Shown: positions 1-8,759, counted from the first letter of the stretch. The stretch is DNA of 64,000 nucleotides from Myxococcales bacterium (GCA_016794525.1 JAEUJY010000059.1:1-64000), one strand, 5' to 3'. Numbers and translations are program-made. Notes: generated from the sequence alone by a model not told the origin.

Positions 1-2
1 CC

Positions 3-125
3 GCCGCCGCCCCGCCCCCGCCCACGATCGCGCCCACCGCGCCGGCGGCCGCACCCGCCGACGCTTGCGACCCTCCCTACACCTTCGAGGGCACCAAGAA
101 GGTGTTCAAGCCCAGCTGTCTGTGA
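3..125 (+). CDS. C-terminal end of a probable Ser/Thr protein kinase (partial, 5' end outside window)
   Basis: An open frame enters from the left edge and stops at TGA 123-125, 12 nt before the next gene. It encodes an Ala/Pro-rich stretch followed by DPPYTFEGTKKVFKPSCL. A terminal 'C-DPPY...-K-x-x-C-L' motif after a Pro/Ala-rich linker is familiar to me from C-termini of myxobacterial Hanks-type Ser/Thr kinases. That identity is inferred only from the tail, because no kinase domain is inside the window. The reading frame itself is well supported by GC bias and by the tight spacing to the downstream gene. Confidence 0.55.
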   Translation, partial: AAAPPPPTIAPTAPAAAPADACDPPYTFEGTKKVFKPSCL

Positions 126-136
126 AGGAGCCCGCC

Positions 137-1039
137 ATGACGATCACGCCGTGTCGCGCGCCGCTCTTGGCGGCGATGGTCCCGCTGTTCGCGGTCGCGC
201 TGGCGCACGCCGATCCGCCGTCGAAGGAAGAGTGCGTCGCGGCCCACAGCCGCGGCCAGGACGAGCGCACCGCCGGCCACCTCGCGCTGGCCCGGCAGCA
301 GTTCCTGCGCTGCGCGCAGGGCGCGTGCCCCCGCGTCGTGCAGGAGGACTGCGCGCGGTTCGCCGACGATCTGGCCCGGACGCTGCCGTCCCTGACGTTC
401 GCGGCGCGCGACGCCGCCGGCGCCGATCTGCCGGACACCCGGGTGTTCATCGACGATCGCCTGGTCGCCGAGCGCCTCGACGACGGCGCCGCCCACGACG
501 TCGACCCCGGCCGCCACGTCGTCCGGTTCGTCCACGACGGCCGCGACCGCGAGCTCACCGTGGTGGTCGCGCTCGGCGAGCAGGCCCGCGCGGTGGTCGC
601 GCGCTTCGACGCGCCGGCGCCTCCGGCGACCGCGCCGGCCACCGGCGCGCTGCGACCGCCACCGCCACCCGCGGCGCCCCCGCCCGCGCCGCGCCAGGTC
701 CGCCCCGGCGGCGCGCGGCTGGTGATCGGCGCCGGCACCGTGCTCATGCTCGGCGGCGCGGCGCTGGCCTGGTACCAGCTCGGCCAGCTGCCCGCCGGCT
801 GCTCGCTCGATCGCCACACCTGCGCCGCGCCGCCCGGCGACCCGGTCTTCGATCGGGCCAGCGCCGCCGTCCGCTGGCTCGACGTCGGCGTCGGCGTCGG
901 CGTGGTCGGCGCGGTCGCCGCGGTCGCCGGCGTCGCCTGGTACGTCGGCGGCACCCGCACCGAGCGGCCGCGGGTCGCGATCGCGCCGTGGCTCGGCGGC
1001 GACACCGTCGGCGTCGCCGCCACGACCGCCCTGCCGTAA
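137..1039 (+). CDS. Secreted or periplasmic protein with PEGA-like domain and C-terminal TM helices
   Basis: 300 residues from ATG 137, where a signal peptide begins (residues 1-25, ending in ALAHA). After it come a Cys-containing helical segment (SRGQDERTAGHLALARQQFL, then CAQGACPRVVQEDC), a PEGA-like beta domain at about 95-170 (VFIDDRLVAERLDDGAAHDV; GRHVVRFVHDG), a Pro/Ala linker, and two hydrophobic helices near 195-215 and 250-280. Such architecture, exported with PEGA and TM segments, is common beside myxobacterial kinases, fitting the kinase-like tail just upstream. The role is unknown; a surface or envelope protein is inferred. Probably co-transcribed with the upstream gene (11-nt gap). 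Confidence 0.75.
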   Translation: MTITPCRAPLLAAMVPLFAVALAHADPPSKEECVAAHSRGQDERTAGHLALARQQFLRCAQGACPRVVQEDCARFADDLARTLPSLTFAARDAAGADLPDTRVFIDDRLVAERLDDGAAHDVDPGRHVVRFVHDGRDRELTVVVALGEQARAVVARFDAPAPPATAPATGALRPPPPPAAPPPAPRQVRPGGARLVIGAGTVLMLGGAALAWYQLGQLPAGCSLDRHTCAAPPGDPVFDRASAAVRWLDVGVGVGVVGAVAAVAGVAWYVGGTRTERPRVAIAPWLGGDTVGVAATTALP

Positions 1040-1041
1040 AC

Positions 1042-1160
1042 CGCGCCCCTCCGGGTCACGCCGCTCGACCCGCCCGACCGCCCCGCATCACCCGGGAGGC
1101 CCCGCCCCTCCGGTTCACGCTGCTCACCCCGCCCGACCGCCACGCATCACCCGGGAGGCC
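1042..1160. repeat. Two imperfect 59-bp direct repeats
   Basis: Two copies of a roughly 59-bp unit follow the stop at 1039. Each ends in the identical string GCATCACCCGGGAGGC (1085-1100 and 1144-1159). They lie in the gap between the convergent gene ends at 1039 and 1246. No coding function is visible. Confidence 0.8.
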
Positions 1161-1187
1161 AGGCGGACAGCCGTCTCGGAGGGGAGG

Positions 1188-1238
1188 CTCGATCCCGGCT
1201 CCGCCGGGATCGAGGGGAGGTCTGGCGACAGACCTCCC
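1188..1238 (-). terminator. Double hairpin after proS
   Basis: Two perfect stem-loops abut. The first is a 12-bp stem with a 3-nt loop (1188-1199/1203-1214). The second is a 10-bp stem GGGAGGTCTG/CAGACCTCCC (1215-1224/1229-1238) with loop GCGA on the plus strand, UCGC in the proS mRNA. The second lies 7 nt past the proS stop codon. There is no U-tract, so it may be a terminator or an mRNA 3'-end stabiliser. Confidence 0.6.
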
Positions 1239-1245
1239 TAATAGT

Positions 1246-2784
1246 TCAGTACGACTTGGCCCAGACCACGCGCTTGGCGCTGGGCTTGCCGGTGAACGGG
1301 CAGGTCCCGGCCTCGCCCTCGCCGAGCGGGATGCAGCGCACGGTCACGCCGAGGTCGTCCTTGATCTGCTTCTCGACGGCGACGTCGCCCGAGAAGTGGC
1401 TCATCGCGAAGCCGCCGTGGATCGGCGTCGGCGCGTTGGGGTCCTTCTGCTTGGGCGGCGTGAAGTACGCGTAGAAGTCGGCCTTGGTGTCGATGTCGCG
1501 GGTGTGCTCGACGCGGAACGCCTGGGCCCGGGCCAGCATCGCGTCCTGGATCGACTGCAGCGTCGCCGCCACCGTCGCGACGAACTCGCCGCGGCCGACC
1601 GAGGCCTTGTCCTTGGGCGCCTTGTCGCGCCGGCCGACGAACACCGAGTCCTTGTCGATGTCGCGCGGACCGACCTCGAGGCGCAGCGGCACGCCCTTCT
1701 TGATCCACTGCCAGACCTTGTCGCCGCCGCGCAGGTCGCGGTCGTCGAGCTCGACCCGCAGCGGGCCGCCGGCGAACTGCTGCTGCCGCAGCTCGGCCTT
1801 GAGCGCGTGGCAGTAGTCGAGCACCCGCTGCCGGTCCTCGGGCTTGTGGGTCACCGGCAGGATCACGACGTGGGCCGGCGCCAGCTTGGGCGGGCACACC
1901 ATGCCGTCGTCGTCGGCGTGGGTCATGATCATCGAGCCGACCAGGCGGGTCGAGACGCCCCACGACGTCGTCCACGCGTGCTGCAGCACGCCCTTGTCGT
2001 CGAGGAACTGGATCCCCGAGGCCTTCGAGAAGTTCTGGCCGAGGAAGTGCGAGGTGCCGGCCTGCAGCGCCTTGCGGTCCTGCATCATCGCCTCGATGCA
2101 GTAGGTCGAGACGGCGCCGGGGAAGCGCTCGCCCGCGGTCTTCTCGCCCTGGATCACCGGGGTCGCCATCCAGTTCTCGGCGAAGTCGGCGTAGACGCCG
2201 AGCATCTTCATCGTCTCGGCGACCGCCTCGTCGGCGGTGGCGTGGGCGGTGTGCCCCTCCTGCCACAGGAACTCGGCGGTGCGCAGGAACAGCCGCGTGC
2301 GCATCTCCCAGCGCACGACGTTGGCCCACTGGTTCACCAGCAGCGGCAGGTCGCGGTAGCTCTGCACCCACTTGGCGAACATCTCGCCGATGATCGTCTC
2401 GGAGGTCGGGCGCACCACCAGCGGCTCCTCGAGCTGGCTGGCCGGGTCGGGCACCAGCTTGCCGTCCTTGGCCACCAGCCGGTGGTGGGTCACCACCGCG
2501 CACTCCTTGGCGAAGCCCTCGACGTGCGCCGCCTCCTTCTCCAGGAACGACAGCGGGATGAACAGCGGGAAGTACGCGTTGACGTGGCCGGTGTCCTTGA
2601 ACATGCCGTCGAGGACCCGCTGCATGTTCTCCCACAGCGCGTAGCCCCACGGCTTGATCACCATGCAGCCGCGCACCGGCGAGTTCTCGGCCAGGTCGGC
2701 GGCCTTGACGACCTGCTGGTACCACTCGGCGTAGTCGTCGGAGCGGGTGGGGACGATGGCGGTAGCGGCTTTGGCGGACGACAT
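1246..2784 (-). CDS. proS: Prolyl-tRNA synthetase, archaeal/eukaryal type (ProS type 3)
   Basis: Charges tRNA-Pro with proline in the cytoplasm. 512 residues from ATG at 2784 (MSSAKAATAIV). The frame is open further upstream, but that part is low-complexity and would overlap the region upstream of the opposite gene at 2876. Class II signatures are visible: TSETIIGEMFAKWVQSYRDL, NQWANVVRWEMRTRLFLRT, FLWQEGHTAHAT, GTSHFLGQNFSKA and TSWGVSTRLVGSMIMTHADD. The protein ends in a Tyr (VVWAKSY), as type 3 enzymes do, and lacks the INS editing insertion of the bacterial type. Length matches the family. It is a single gene followed by hairpins. Confidence 0.97.
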   Translation of the reverse strand: MSSAKAATAIVPTRSDDYAEWYQQVVKAADLAENSPVRGCMVIKPWGYALWENMQRVLDGMFKDTGHVNAYFPLFIPLSFLEKEAAHVEGFAKECAVVTHHRLVAKDGKLVPDPASQLEEPLVVRPTSETIIGEMFAKWVQSYRDLPLLVNQWANVVRWEMRTRLFLRTAEFLWQEGHTAHATADEAVAETMKMLGVYADFAENWMATPVIQGEKTAGERFPGAVSTYCIEAMMQDRKALQAGTSHFLGQNFSKASGIQFLDDKGVLQHAWTTSWGVSTRLVGSMIMTHADDDGMVCPPKLAPAHVVILPVTHKPEDRQRVLDYCHALKAELRQQQFAGGPLRVELDDRDLRGGDKVWQWIKKGVPLRLEVGPRDIDKDSVFVGRRDKAPKDKASVGRGEFVATVAATLQSIQDAMLARAQAFRVEHTRDIDTKADFYAYFTPPKQKDPNAPTPIHGGFAMSHFSGDVAVEKQIKDDLGVTVRCIPLGEGEAGTCPFTGKPSAKRVVWAKSY

Positions 2785-2875
2785 GATCGCCACTCTCGTA
2801 CCGCGCCGGCCGCCGCGGCGAAAGGCCCGGGCGACGCCGGTTGCCCGGGCCGCCCGGTCGCGGTACCGGTAGAGG

Positions 2876-3418
2876 GTGCACGTCGTCCCCCGCCCGGGCT
2901 GGTACCGGCCCGCCACGCCCCGCACGCTGGGCACGCTGGCGGTGGTGTTCGGCGTGGTCGTGGCCAGCTTCAGCGCGCTGACGCTGTTGACCGGCGGGCG
3001 CATGCAGCAGGACGACGAGCGCTACCCGGCGGCGGCGGTCGAGGCGTTCACCGCCGCCACCCGCGAGGCGACGATCGGCACCAGCCTGATCATGGTCGCG
3101 ATGTCGCTGACCCTGGCCACGCTCGGCGGCGGGCTGCGCCGCTACGAGCGGTGGGCCGTGCGCGCCAGCCAGCGCTGGGCGGTCGGCGCGCTGTTCATCG
3201 TCGCGGCGCTGACCTACGTCAACGCCGCGGTGGTCGGCCCCGCCGCCGCCGCGCTGTTCGCCAGCGCCAAGGACGAGGAGCTGGCGCAGATGGTCAAGTT
3301 CATGCGCTGGGCCGGGCTCGGCACCGCGCTGATCTACGCGCCGTTCCCGCTGGTCCTCTTGAGCCAGCTGCGCCGCCCCGAGGTGGTCGCCGCGATGGAT
3401 CAGCCGCGGCGGGGCTGA
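2876..3418 (+). CDS. Small integral membrane protein (tandem paralog A)
   Basis: 180 residues from GTG 2876 (MHVVPRPGWYRPATP). Four hydrophobic segments are visible (about 20-42, 65-85, 103-125, 150-170). The start of the first segment, PRTLGTLAVVFGVVVA, is closely matched by PRTLGTLSMVFGGLVA in the next gene, and both share RYERWAVRAS / SYQRWAVRAS and a C-terminal IYAPFP / FYAPYP with a DAMDQP / AAMDQP tail. The two are therefore tandem duplicates. No known enzymatic motif. The start codon is uncertain because no strong ribosome site is seen. Confidence 0.75.
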   Translation: MHVVPRPGWYRPATPRTLGTLAVVFGVVVASFSALTLLTGGRMQQDDERYPAAAVEAFTAATREATIGTSLIMVAMSLTLATLGGGLRRYERWAVRASQRWAVGALFIVAALTYVNAAVVGPAAAALFASAKDEELAQMVKFMRWAGLGTALIYAPFPLVLLSQLRRPEVVAAMDQPRRG

Positions 3419-3477
3419 TCCGGCCTCCCCCCGAGGACGTGGTTGTGGCGGCCCGCGCGCCGCGCTACCACTCGGGG

Positions 3478-4104
3478 ATGCACCCGGGCTACCCACCTCC
3501 GCCTCCCGGCTACGGCTATCCTCCCGGCTACGGCTACGGCTACCCGCCGCCGGGCCCGGTGAAGCCGAGCGCGCCGCGCACGCTGGGCACGCTGTCGATG
3601 GTGTTCGGCGGGCTGGTGGCGGCCACCAGCCTGTTCGGCCTGCTGGCCGGCAAGTCGTTCGGCACGATGATGAACACCAACCGGATCAGCCGGGCGGCGT
3701 TCGAGCGCTACCTCGCCGAGATCCACAGCGCGTCGATGGTGATGTCGGCGCTGATGCTGGCGCTGTCGCTGGCGCTGGTCTACATCGGCACCGGCCAGCG
3801 CAGCTACCAGCGGTGGGCGGTGCGCGCGTCGATCTGGTGGGGCATCGCGGCGCTGGTGTACCTGGTGGTGCAGCTGATCGTGCAGCTGGTCGTCATGCTG
3901 CCGGCGATCGATCACCTGATGGCCGACATCGGCAACCGCCAGTTCCGCGACACGATGGGCATGGTCATGAAGGTCAGCATCTTCAGCAGCGTGATCTTCT
4001 ACGCGCCCTACCCGATCATCCTGCTCACGGCGTTCCGCAAGCCGGCCAACGTCGACGCGATGGACCAGCCGGCGCTGCCGACCGCCGAGATCCACCGCGG
4101 CTAG
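3478..4104 (+). CDS. Small integral membrane protein with Pro/Tyr/Gly-rich N-terminus (tandem paralog B)
   Basis: 208 residues from ATG 3478. Residues 1-30 are a P/Y/G-rich repeat (MHPGYPPPPPGYGYPPGYGY), followed by four hydrophobic segments that align with the preceding gene. Pro/Tyr/Gly-rich cytoplasmic N-termini occur on many bacterial membrane proteins and may be disordered or self-associating. The 59-nt gap to paralog A suggests one transcript. Function unknown. Confidence 0.82.
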   Translation: MHPGYPPPPPGYGYPPGYGYGYPPPGPVKPSAPRTLGTLSMVFGGLVAATSLFGLLAGKSFGTMMNTNRISRAAFERYLAEIHSASMVMSALMLALSLALVYIGTGQRSYQRWAVRASIWWGIAALVYLVVQLIVQLVVMLPAIDHLMADIGNRQFRDTMGMVMKVSIFSSVIFYAPYPIILLTAFRKPANVDAMDQPALPTAEIHRG

Positions 4105-4168
4105 CGAGCGCCAGCGAGGCGACGCGCTGGGTCTACGCAGGACGAGCTGATCGCGGAGCCCGCGCGCG

Positions 4169-5053
4169 TCAGTTCTGGCGGTACACGAACTGGACGATGC
4201 TGCACACCTTGACCGCCGCGCCGTTGATCTCGTACGGGCGGTAGCGCCAGGTGCGGACGCCGGCGCGGAGCGCGTCGTCGTAGGCGGGGAAGCCGCTCGA
4301 CCGCAGCACGACGACCTGCTCGATCGCGCCGGCGCGGTCGACGCAGACCTTGAGCGGCACCACCAGGCGGGTCTTCCCGCTCTGGGCGATCGCGTCGCGG
4401 GTGGCCGGGTCGGGGAAGATGTCCTTGTCGCCGGCGACGCGCTGGGTCTCGAGCACCTGGGGCGGGATGATCTGCGCGACGGGCGGCGGCGGTGGCGGCG
4501 GTGGCGGCGGTGGCGGTGCGACCACGCCCCCGATCACGCCCCCCGCCACCCCGCCCTCGACGCCGCCCTCGACGCCGTCGATCTCGTCGCTGTCCCAGGC
4601 CGGCGCCGGCGGCTTCCGCGGCGACACCGTGACCGCGACGATCGCCAGCGCGCCGGCCACCGGCGCCAGCTCGATCGCCACGTCGCGATCGTCGCCCAGA
4701 CGCAGCCCGAGCGTGGCGCGCCCGGCGCGCCGCGTGATCGCCACCGCGCCGTCGGGCGCGCCCAGCGCGGTCAGGCACCGCGCCACCGCCGCCCGCCGCG
4801 CCGCGGTGGCCGTGCCCTTGCGACGCACCGCGCGCGGGCACGCCGTCTTGCGCAGATCGAACCGGACCCGCGCGTCCATCAGCGCCACCAGCGCGCCGGG
4901 CTCGCGGTTGGCCAGCGCCGCCTGCACCAGCCCGATCGCCGGATCGGCGGGCGGCGGCGGCGGTGGCGGCGGCGGTGGGGCCGGCTGCGCGCGCGCCAGC
5001 GACGCGGTCGCGATCACGACGAGGACCCCGACCAGACCCGTGCGGTTCATCAT
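4169..5053 (-). CDS. Exported protein with TonB-like C-terminal domain
   Basis: 294 residues from ATG 5053 (an adjacent ATG at 5050 is equally possible). N-terminal signal (LVGVLVVIATASLARA), a proline run, a mixed alpha/beta middle region (about 45-150), a second poly-Pro segment, then a C-terminal TonB/TolA-type fold (about 205-294): LVVPLKVCVDRAGAIEQVVV, RSSGFPAYDDALRAGVRTWR and YRPYEINGAAVKVC. This AgmX/TonB-C fold is abundant in myxobacterial envelope proteins. No TM anchor of classical TonB beyond the signal. Two Cys in the domain could form a disulfide. Role in envelope interaction is inferred. Confidence 0.75.
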   Translation of the reverse strand: MMNRTGLVGVLVVIATASLARAQPAPPPPPPPPPPADPAIGLVQAALANREPGALVALMDARVRFDLRKTACPRAVRRKGTATAARRAAVARCLTALGAPDGAVAITRRAGRATLGLRLGDDRDVAIELAPVAGALAIVAVTVSPRKPPAPAWDSDEIDGVEGGVEGGVAGGVIGGVVAPPPPPPPPPPPPVAQIIPPQVLETQRVAGDKDIFPDPATRDAIAQSGKTRLVVPLKVCVDRAGAIEQVVVLRSSGFPAYDDALRAGVRTWRYRPYEINGAAVKVCSIVQFVYRQN

Positions 5054-5100
5054 CGCCGCACTATCCCACACGCTGCGGCCCCCGGCGGTACGATGCGCCG

Positions 5101-6117
5101 ATGCGCACCCGCCTCGCCGCCGCGTTCGTGCTCATGGTCGCGTGTGGCCCCACCGGCGGCGGCGGCGACGATGGCCCCGACGGCGCGCCCGGCCCCGACG
5201 CCACCGTCGACAGCGGCGCCACCGGCGACGGCACCGAGTGCGCCCCGCCGCCGGTCGTGCCCGGCCCCGAGGTGCGGCTGGCCGCGCCGTTCGACACGCT
5301 GTACTCGGTCTACGACCTCGGGCCGGTGCCGGGCGTGCCCAACCCGCTCGGCGGCGCGGTGATCAAGGCCAGCGATCCGTCGAAGCTGCTGATCGCCGGC
5401 GCCTCGGAGCGCCCCGAGGGCGCGATCTACGAGATCGGCGTCACCCGCGATCCGTGCGGCCACATCGTCGGCTGGAGCGGCACCGCGACGATGGTCGCCT
5501 CCACGCCGTACGTCGACGCCAACCTGGTCTACGTGCGCAGCGACCTGCTGGTCTACAGCGAGTGGCCGCAGTTCAACCTCTCGCAGCTGCCCGCCGGCGC
5601 CACCGCGCCGGCGATGACCACCGACCTGCGCACGGTCGGCCTGCCGTCGGGCGGCGACCAGGGCCCGGGCGGCGTCGGGCTGGTCCCGCCGGGGCTCGCC
5701 GCCGCCGGCCAGCTGCGGCTGGTCACGTGGCCGCTCGGCACGTGGGTCCACGCCGCCACCGTCCCCGCCGGCAACCTGCTGTCGGTCACCAGCGTCACGC
5801 CGACGGTGACGTTGCCCAACAACCCCGGCGGCTTCGCGTACGTGCCGGCCGGCTCCCCCGGCTTCGCCGCGCAGTCGATCATCGTCGCCGAGTGGCGGCA
5901 GTCGGGCACCGCCGACGATCGGGTCGCGGTCTACGAGGCCGACGCGCAGGGCGATCCGATCGTCGCCACTCGCCGCGAGTTCATGAGCGCGTTCCCGCGG
6001 CCGTGGGGCGCGTACTTCGAGCCGGTCACCGGCGACTACCTGTTCCTGTCGTGGGGCCTGGGCACCGATCGCGTCTACGTCGTCCAGGGCTTCGTGCCGC
6101 CGCCGCCGGTGCTGTAG
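5101..6117 (+). CDS. Lipoprotein of unknown function
   Basis: 338 residues from ATG 5101. A signal ending MVAC followed by a G/D-rich flexible linker (GPTGGGGDDGPDGAPGPDA) marks a lipoprotein. The mature part (from about 50) is beta-rich, with motifs such as AAPFDTLYSVYDLGPVPGVP and DPCGHIVGWSGTATM suggesting a propeller-like or all-beta domain, but I recognise no family. It starts about 48 nt from the divergent TonB-like gene, so both promoters must lie in that short gap. The downstream gene begins 10 nt after its stop. Confidence 0.75.
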   Translation: MRTRLAAAFVLMVACGPTGGGGDDGPDGAPGPDATVDSGATGDGTECAPPPVVPGPEVRLAAPFDTLYSVYDLGPVPGVPNPLGGAVIKASDPSKLLIAGASERPEGAIYEIGVTRDPCGHIVGWSGTATMVASTPYVDANLVYVRSDLLVYSEWPQFNLSQLPAGATAPAMTTDLRTVGLPSGGDQGPGGVGLVPPGLAAAGQLRLVTWPLGTWVHAATVPAGNLLSVTSVTPTVTLPNNPGGFAYVPAGSPGFAAQSIIVAEWRQSGTADDRVAVYEADAQGDPIVATRREFMSAFPRPWGAYFEPVTGDYLFLSWGLGTDRVYVVQGFVPPPPVL

Positions 6118-6127
6118 GGTTCGGCGG

Positions 6128-7339
6128 ATGGACGCGGGGATCGCGTGGCCGCCGGCCGGGGCCCAGTCGGAGCTGCTGACGCGGCTGGCGGCGCTGATCG
6201 AGCGCGGCGGCGCCGCCCACTTCCTCGACGCGCCGGTCGTGCGCGCCGACGATCGCGACTTCCCCGAGCCGTGGCGCCCGACCGCCGCCGCGGTCGAGCG
6301 GCTGCTGGTGCGGCTCTTGTGGCTGGCCCACGTCGACCTCGACGTCGCGATCGACGACCTGCGCCGCTTCGAGACCTCCGACAAGATGCTGCGGCGGAGC
6401 GCGATCGCCTGGCTCGCCACCGACGACGGCGTCGCGCACTTCCAGATCGAGGCGATCGGCAACGACGACGTCGCCGGCCTGTTGTGCCACCAGGTCGGGC
6501 TGGCCTACGCCGGGTGGCTGGCCGGCGCCGCCGCGTACCGCGACGCCGCGCCCGCGCCGCCGAGCGAGCGCGACGGCTCGATCGCCGCGATCTACCTCGG
6601 CCTCGGCGTCGTCGCGACCAACGCCGCGCTCTACAACCGCGTGGCGAGCAAGCTGGTCGGCCAGATGTCGGTGTCCGAGACCGACGTCGTCGAGGTCGGC
6701 GGCCTGGCGCCGGCCGAGGCGATCTACCTGCTGGCGATCCAGGCGGTGGTGCGCGGCGCGCCGATCGACGCCCACGCGACGCTGCGCGAGGACCTGCGGG
6801 CGGGGCTGACGGCCGCGATCGCGACGTTGCGGCCGCACCGCGACGCGATCGCCGCGTACCTCGGCGTCGATCTGGCGACCGCGCGCGCGCCGCTCGCGCG
6901 CGACCCGGCGCCGCCGGCGATCGCGACGACGCGCCCCGAGCCGGCCCCGAGCGGGCGCTTCGCCGGCGAGCGCACCTACCGGGTCGGGGAGCACGAAGGC
7001 AACCTCCGCGCCGGGCTCGGGGCCGGCGTCGGGATCCTGGCCGCCGCGCTGGCCAACGCCGCGCTCGCGCCGTCGGGCCTGGTGCTGCTGGCGACCTTGA
7101 GCGCGCCGATCCTGGCGGGCGCGATCAGCGGCCTGCGCGTGCGGTTCGATCGCTGCGTCCGGTGCAGCGGCCGCCTCCCGGCGCCCGCCGCCACCTGCCC
7201 GAGCTGCGGCGCGACGGTCGCCGGGCGGCTGCGCCACGCCGGCGAGTTCCACGCCCGCGAGCTGGAGATCGACGACGCCCCCGGCGATCTGCCGGCCCCA
7301 GACGATCCCCACGCAACCGACGCGACGACCGGTCGATAG
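6128..7339 (+). CDS. Membrane protein with C-terminal zinc ribbon, function unknown
   Basis: 403 residues from ATG 6128. The N-terminal about 270 residues are helical with no recognised motif. Around 295-330 are hydrophobic segments (LGAGVGILAAALANAAL; LVLLATLSAPILAGAISG), followed by a zinc ribbon CVRCSGRLPAPAATCPSCG with paired CxxC ligands. The acidic tail (DDAPGDLPAPDDP) is likely cytoplasmic. Spacing of 10 nt from the upstream lipoprotein gene suggests one transcript. Confidence 0.75.
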   Translation: MDAGIAWPPAGAQSELLTRLAALIERGGAAHFLDAPVVRADDRDFPEPWRPTAAAVERLLVRLLWLAHVDLDVAIDDLRRFETSDKMLRRSAIAWLATDDGVAHFQIEAIGNDDVAGLLCHQVGLAYAGWLAGAAAYRDAAPAPPSERDGSIAAIYLGLGVVATNAALYNRVASKLVGQMSVSETDVVEVGGLAPAEAIYLLAIQAVVRGAPIDAHATLREDLRAGLTAAIATLRPHRDAIAAYLGVDLATARAPLARDPAPPAIATTRPEPAPSGRFAGERTYRVGEHEGNLRAGLGAGVGILAAALANAALAPSGLVLLATLSAPILAGAISGLRVRFDRCVRCSGRLPAPAATCPSCGATVAGRLRHAGEFHARELEIDDAPGDLPAPDDPHATDATTGR

Positions 7340-7396
7340 CCGGCGCGAAGCGAGGTCATCCCGACCCGCACGCACCCGCACGATCGGAGTCACGCC

Positions 7397-7669
7397 ATGT
7401 CCAAGCTCACCCTCGCCCTGTCCCTCGCCGCCGCCGCCGCCCTCGCCCTCCCCGCCGCCGCCGGCTCGTCGCCGACGCTGCACAACGCCGACTCGAGCGA
7501 GTACAGCTACGACCTCGAGTGCGGCGCGTCGACCACCCACAGCACGATCGGCGGCAACACCACGGTGACCCTGACCGACGGCTGCACGCTCAAGGTCGCC
7601 GGCAGCAGCAAGGCCCTGCGCAGCGACATGACCTGCGAGATCAGCGGCGGCTCGCTGTCCTGCCGCTGA
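7397..7669 (+). CDS. Small secreted protein with four cysteines
   Basis: 90 residues from ATG 7397. A clear Sec signal peptide (LTLALSLAAAAALALPAAAG) is followed by a 68-residue mature domain rich in Ser/Thr/Gly with four Cys (DLECGAS, DGCTLKV, DMTCEIS, LSCR), which would allow two disulfides. Probably a small beta protein of the periplasm or exterior. No family recognised. A gap of 57 nt follows the upstream zinc-ribbon gene. Confidence 0.7.
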   Translation: MSKLTLALSLAAAAALALPAAAGSSPTLHNADSSEYSYDLECGASTTHSTIGGNTTVTLTDGCTLKVAGSSKALRSDMTCEISGGSLSCR

Positions 7670-7719
7670 CGCCGCTGGCGGCGCTGGCGCGGCGGTCGCG
7701 GCGATGCGATGACTGACGC

Positions 7720-8169
7720 GTGCGCGGCGCGCTGGTGCTCCTCGTCGTGATCGCCGCCGCGGCGCCGGCGCGCGCCGACCTCGCCGTCGGCGATCGCGTC
7801 GTGGCCACGTGGAAGGACGGCGGCTACTACGCCGGCGTCGCGACCGCGCTCGACCGGCGCACCGTCACCGTGGCCTGGTCCGACGGCGACGCACCCTCGA
7901 CGACGCCGCGCGGTCACGTGTTCGCGATCCCGCCGCCCGCGCGGCGCCGGCTCGCACCCCGGACCTGGGGCGTGTGCGCGTGGACGAAGGCCACGACCTG
8001 GTACGACTGCCGCGTCGTCCGCGCCGACGACGCCGGGGTGACCGTCCGGTACCGCGACGGCACCACCCGCACCGTCGGGTACGACGAGATCGTCGTGCCG
8101 ACCGGCGCCGCCGCCCGCGAGCTGGCGCGGCGGGTCGCGAGCGATCGCCGCCGCCGCCCGCGTCGCTGA
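7720..8169 (+). CDS. Secreted protein with two Tudor-like SH3 repeats
   Basis: 149 residues from GTG 7720. A signal peptide ([15 protein letters not shown]) precedes two Tudor/agenet-like beta-barrel repeats. Repeat one is [20 protein letters not shown]...[10 protein letters not shown]; repeat two is [18 protein letters not shown]...[10 protein letters not shown]. Each has the V-x-A-x-W-x-x-x-x-WY/YY-x-x-x-V pattern. A very basic tail (SDRRRRPRR) ends the protein. Such folds usually bind peptides or nucleic acids inside cells, so export is odd. The start rests on the signal peptide. Confidence 0.65.
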   Translation: MRGALVLLVVIAAAAPARADLAVGDRVVATWKDGGYYAGVATALDRRTVTVAWSDGDAPSTTPRGHVFAIPPPARRRLAPRTWGVCAWTKATTWYDCRVVRADDAGVTVRYRDGTTRTVGYDEIVVPTGAAARELARRVASDRRRRPRR

Positions 8170-8206
8170 ATCCGCCGCGCGCCGTGGGGGTGCGCCGCCC
8201 CGCCGG

Positions 8207-8689
8207 TCAGCGCGCGCGCCCAGCCCGCGCCGCCCAGTCGACGCCGACGATCTCCAGGCCACCGCCCGCCGGTCGCAGCTCGAGCACCAGCGTGGGATCG
8301 GCCTCGGCCGGGGTCCCGCGCAGCGCCAGGCGCGCGCGGACCCGACGCTGGCCGTGGACCGCCAGCACCACCACGCCGCCCGCGCTCGTCCGGGCCCGCA
8401 GGCACGCGGCCAGCTTGCGCCGCTGGCCGCCGCGCGCCACCGCCGCGACGCCGCGGCAGCCCACGCGCTTGCTGACCCGCACCGTCGGCGCCAGCCGCGC
8501 CTCGAGGTCGGCCACGGTCGGCGCGGTCAGCGTCGCGGCGATCGCCTCGACCGCGCCCTGGTTGGGGTTGGGCCGGGTCAGGTCGGGCGGCGGGGCCGGC
8601 GGCGGTCCGGGCGTCGGCGGCGCCGCGGCGGCGCCTCCGACGGCGGCGGCCAGCCCGATCACAGCGACGATCCACGGACGCGGGGACAT
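8207..8689 (-). CDS. Secreted protein, unknown function
   Basis: 160 residues from ATG 8689. A signal peptide ([18 protein letters not shown]) is followed by a Pro-rich stretch and a compact domain with two Cys ([18 protein letters not shown]) and a C-terminal [13 protein letters not shown]. The region 45-130 ([20 protein letters not shown]...[15 protein letters not shown]) resembles the middle part of the TonB-like protein at 4169-5053 (VQAALANREPGALVALMDAR...CLTALGA), suggesting a shared domain without the TonB end. Convergent with the Tudor-like gene, 37 nt apart. Confidence 0.65.
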   Translation of the reverse strand: MSPRPWIVAVIGLAAAVGGAAAAPPTPGPPPAPPPDLTRPNPNQGAVEAIAATLTAPTVADLEARLAPTVRVSKRVGCRGVAAVARGGQRRKLAACLRARTSAGGVVVLAVHGQRRVRARLALRGTPAEADPTLVLELRPAGGGLEIVGVDWAARAGRAR

Positions 8690-8724
8690 GGGCGGAAGGT
8701 AGCCCGATTCGCGCCGATCGCTGC

Positions 8725-8759
8725 TTGCGCGCGCAACCGCGGGGGCGATACACCCGCGG
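8725..8759 (+). promoter_or_regulatory. Candidate sucCD control region with palindrome
   Basis: A perfect 12-bp palindrome TTGCGCGCGCAA (8725-8736) is followed by a 7-bp stem CCGCGGG/CCCGCGG (8737-8743/8753-8759). TTGCGC, 16 nt, then GATACA could be a weak -35/-10 pair overlapping the palindrome, 30-60 nt before sucC. The promoter assignment is tentative. Confidence 0.3.
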
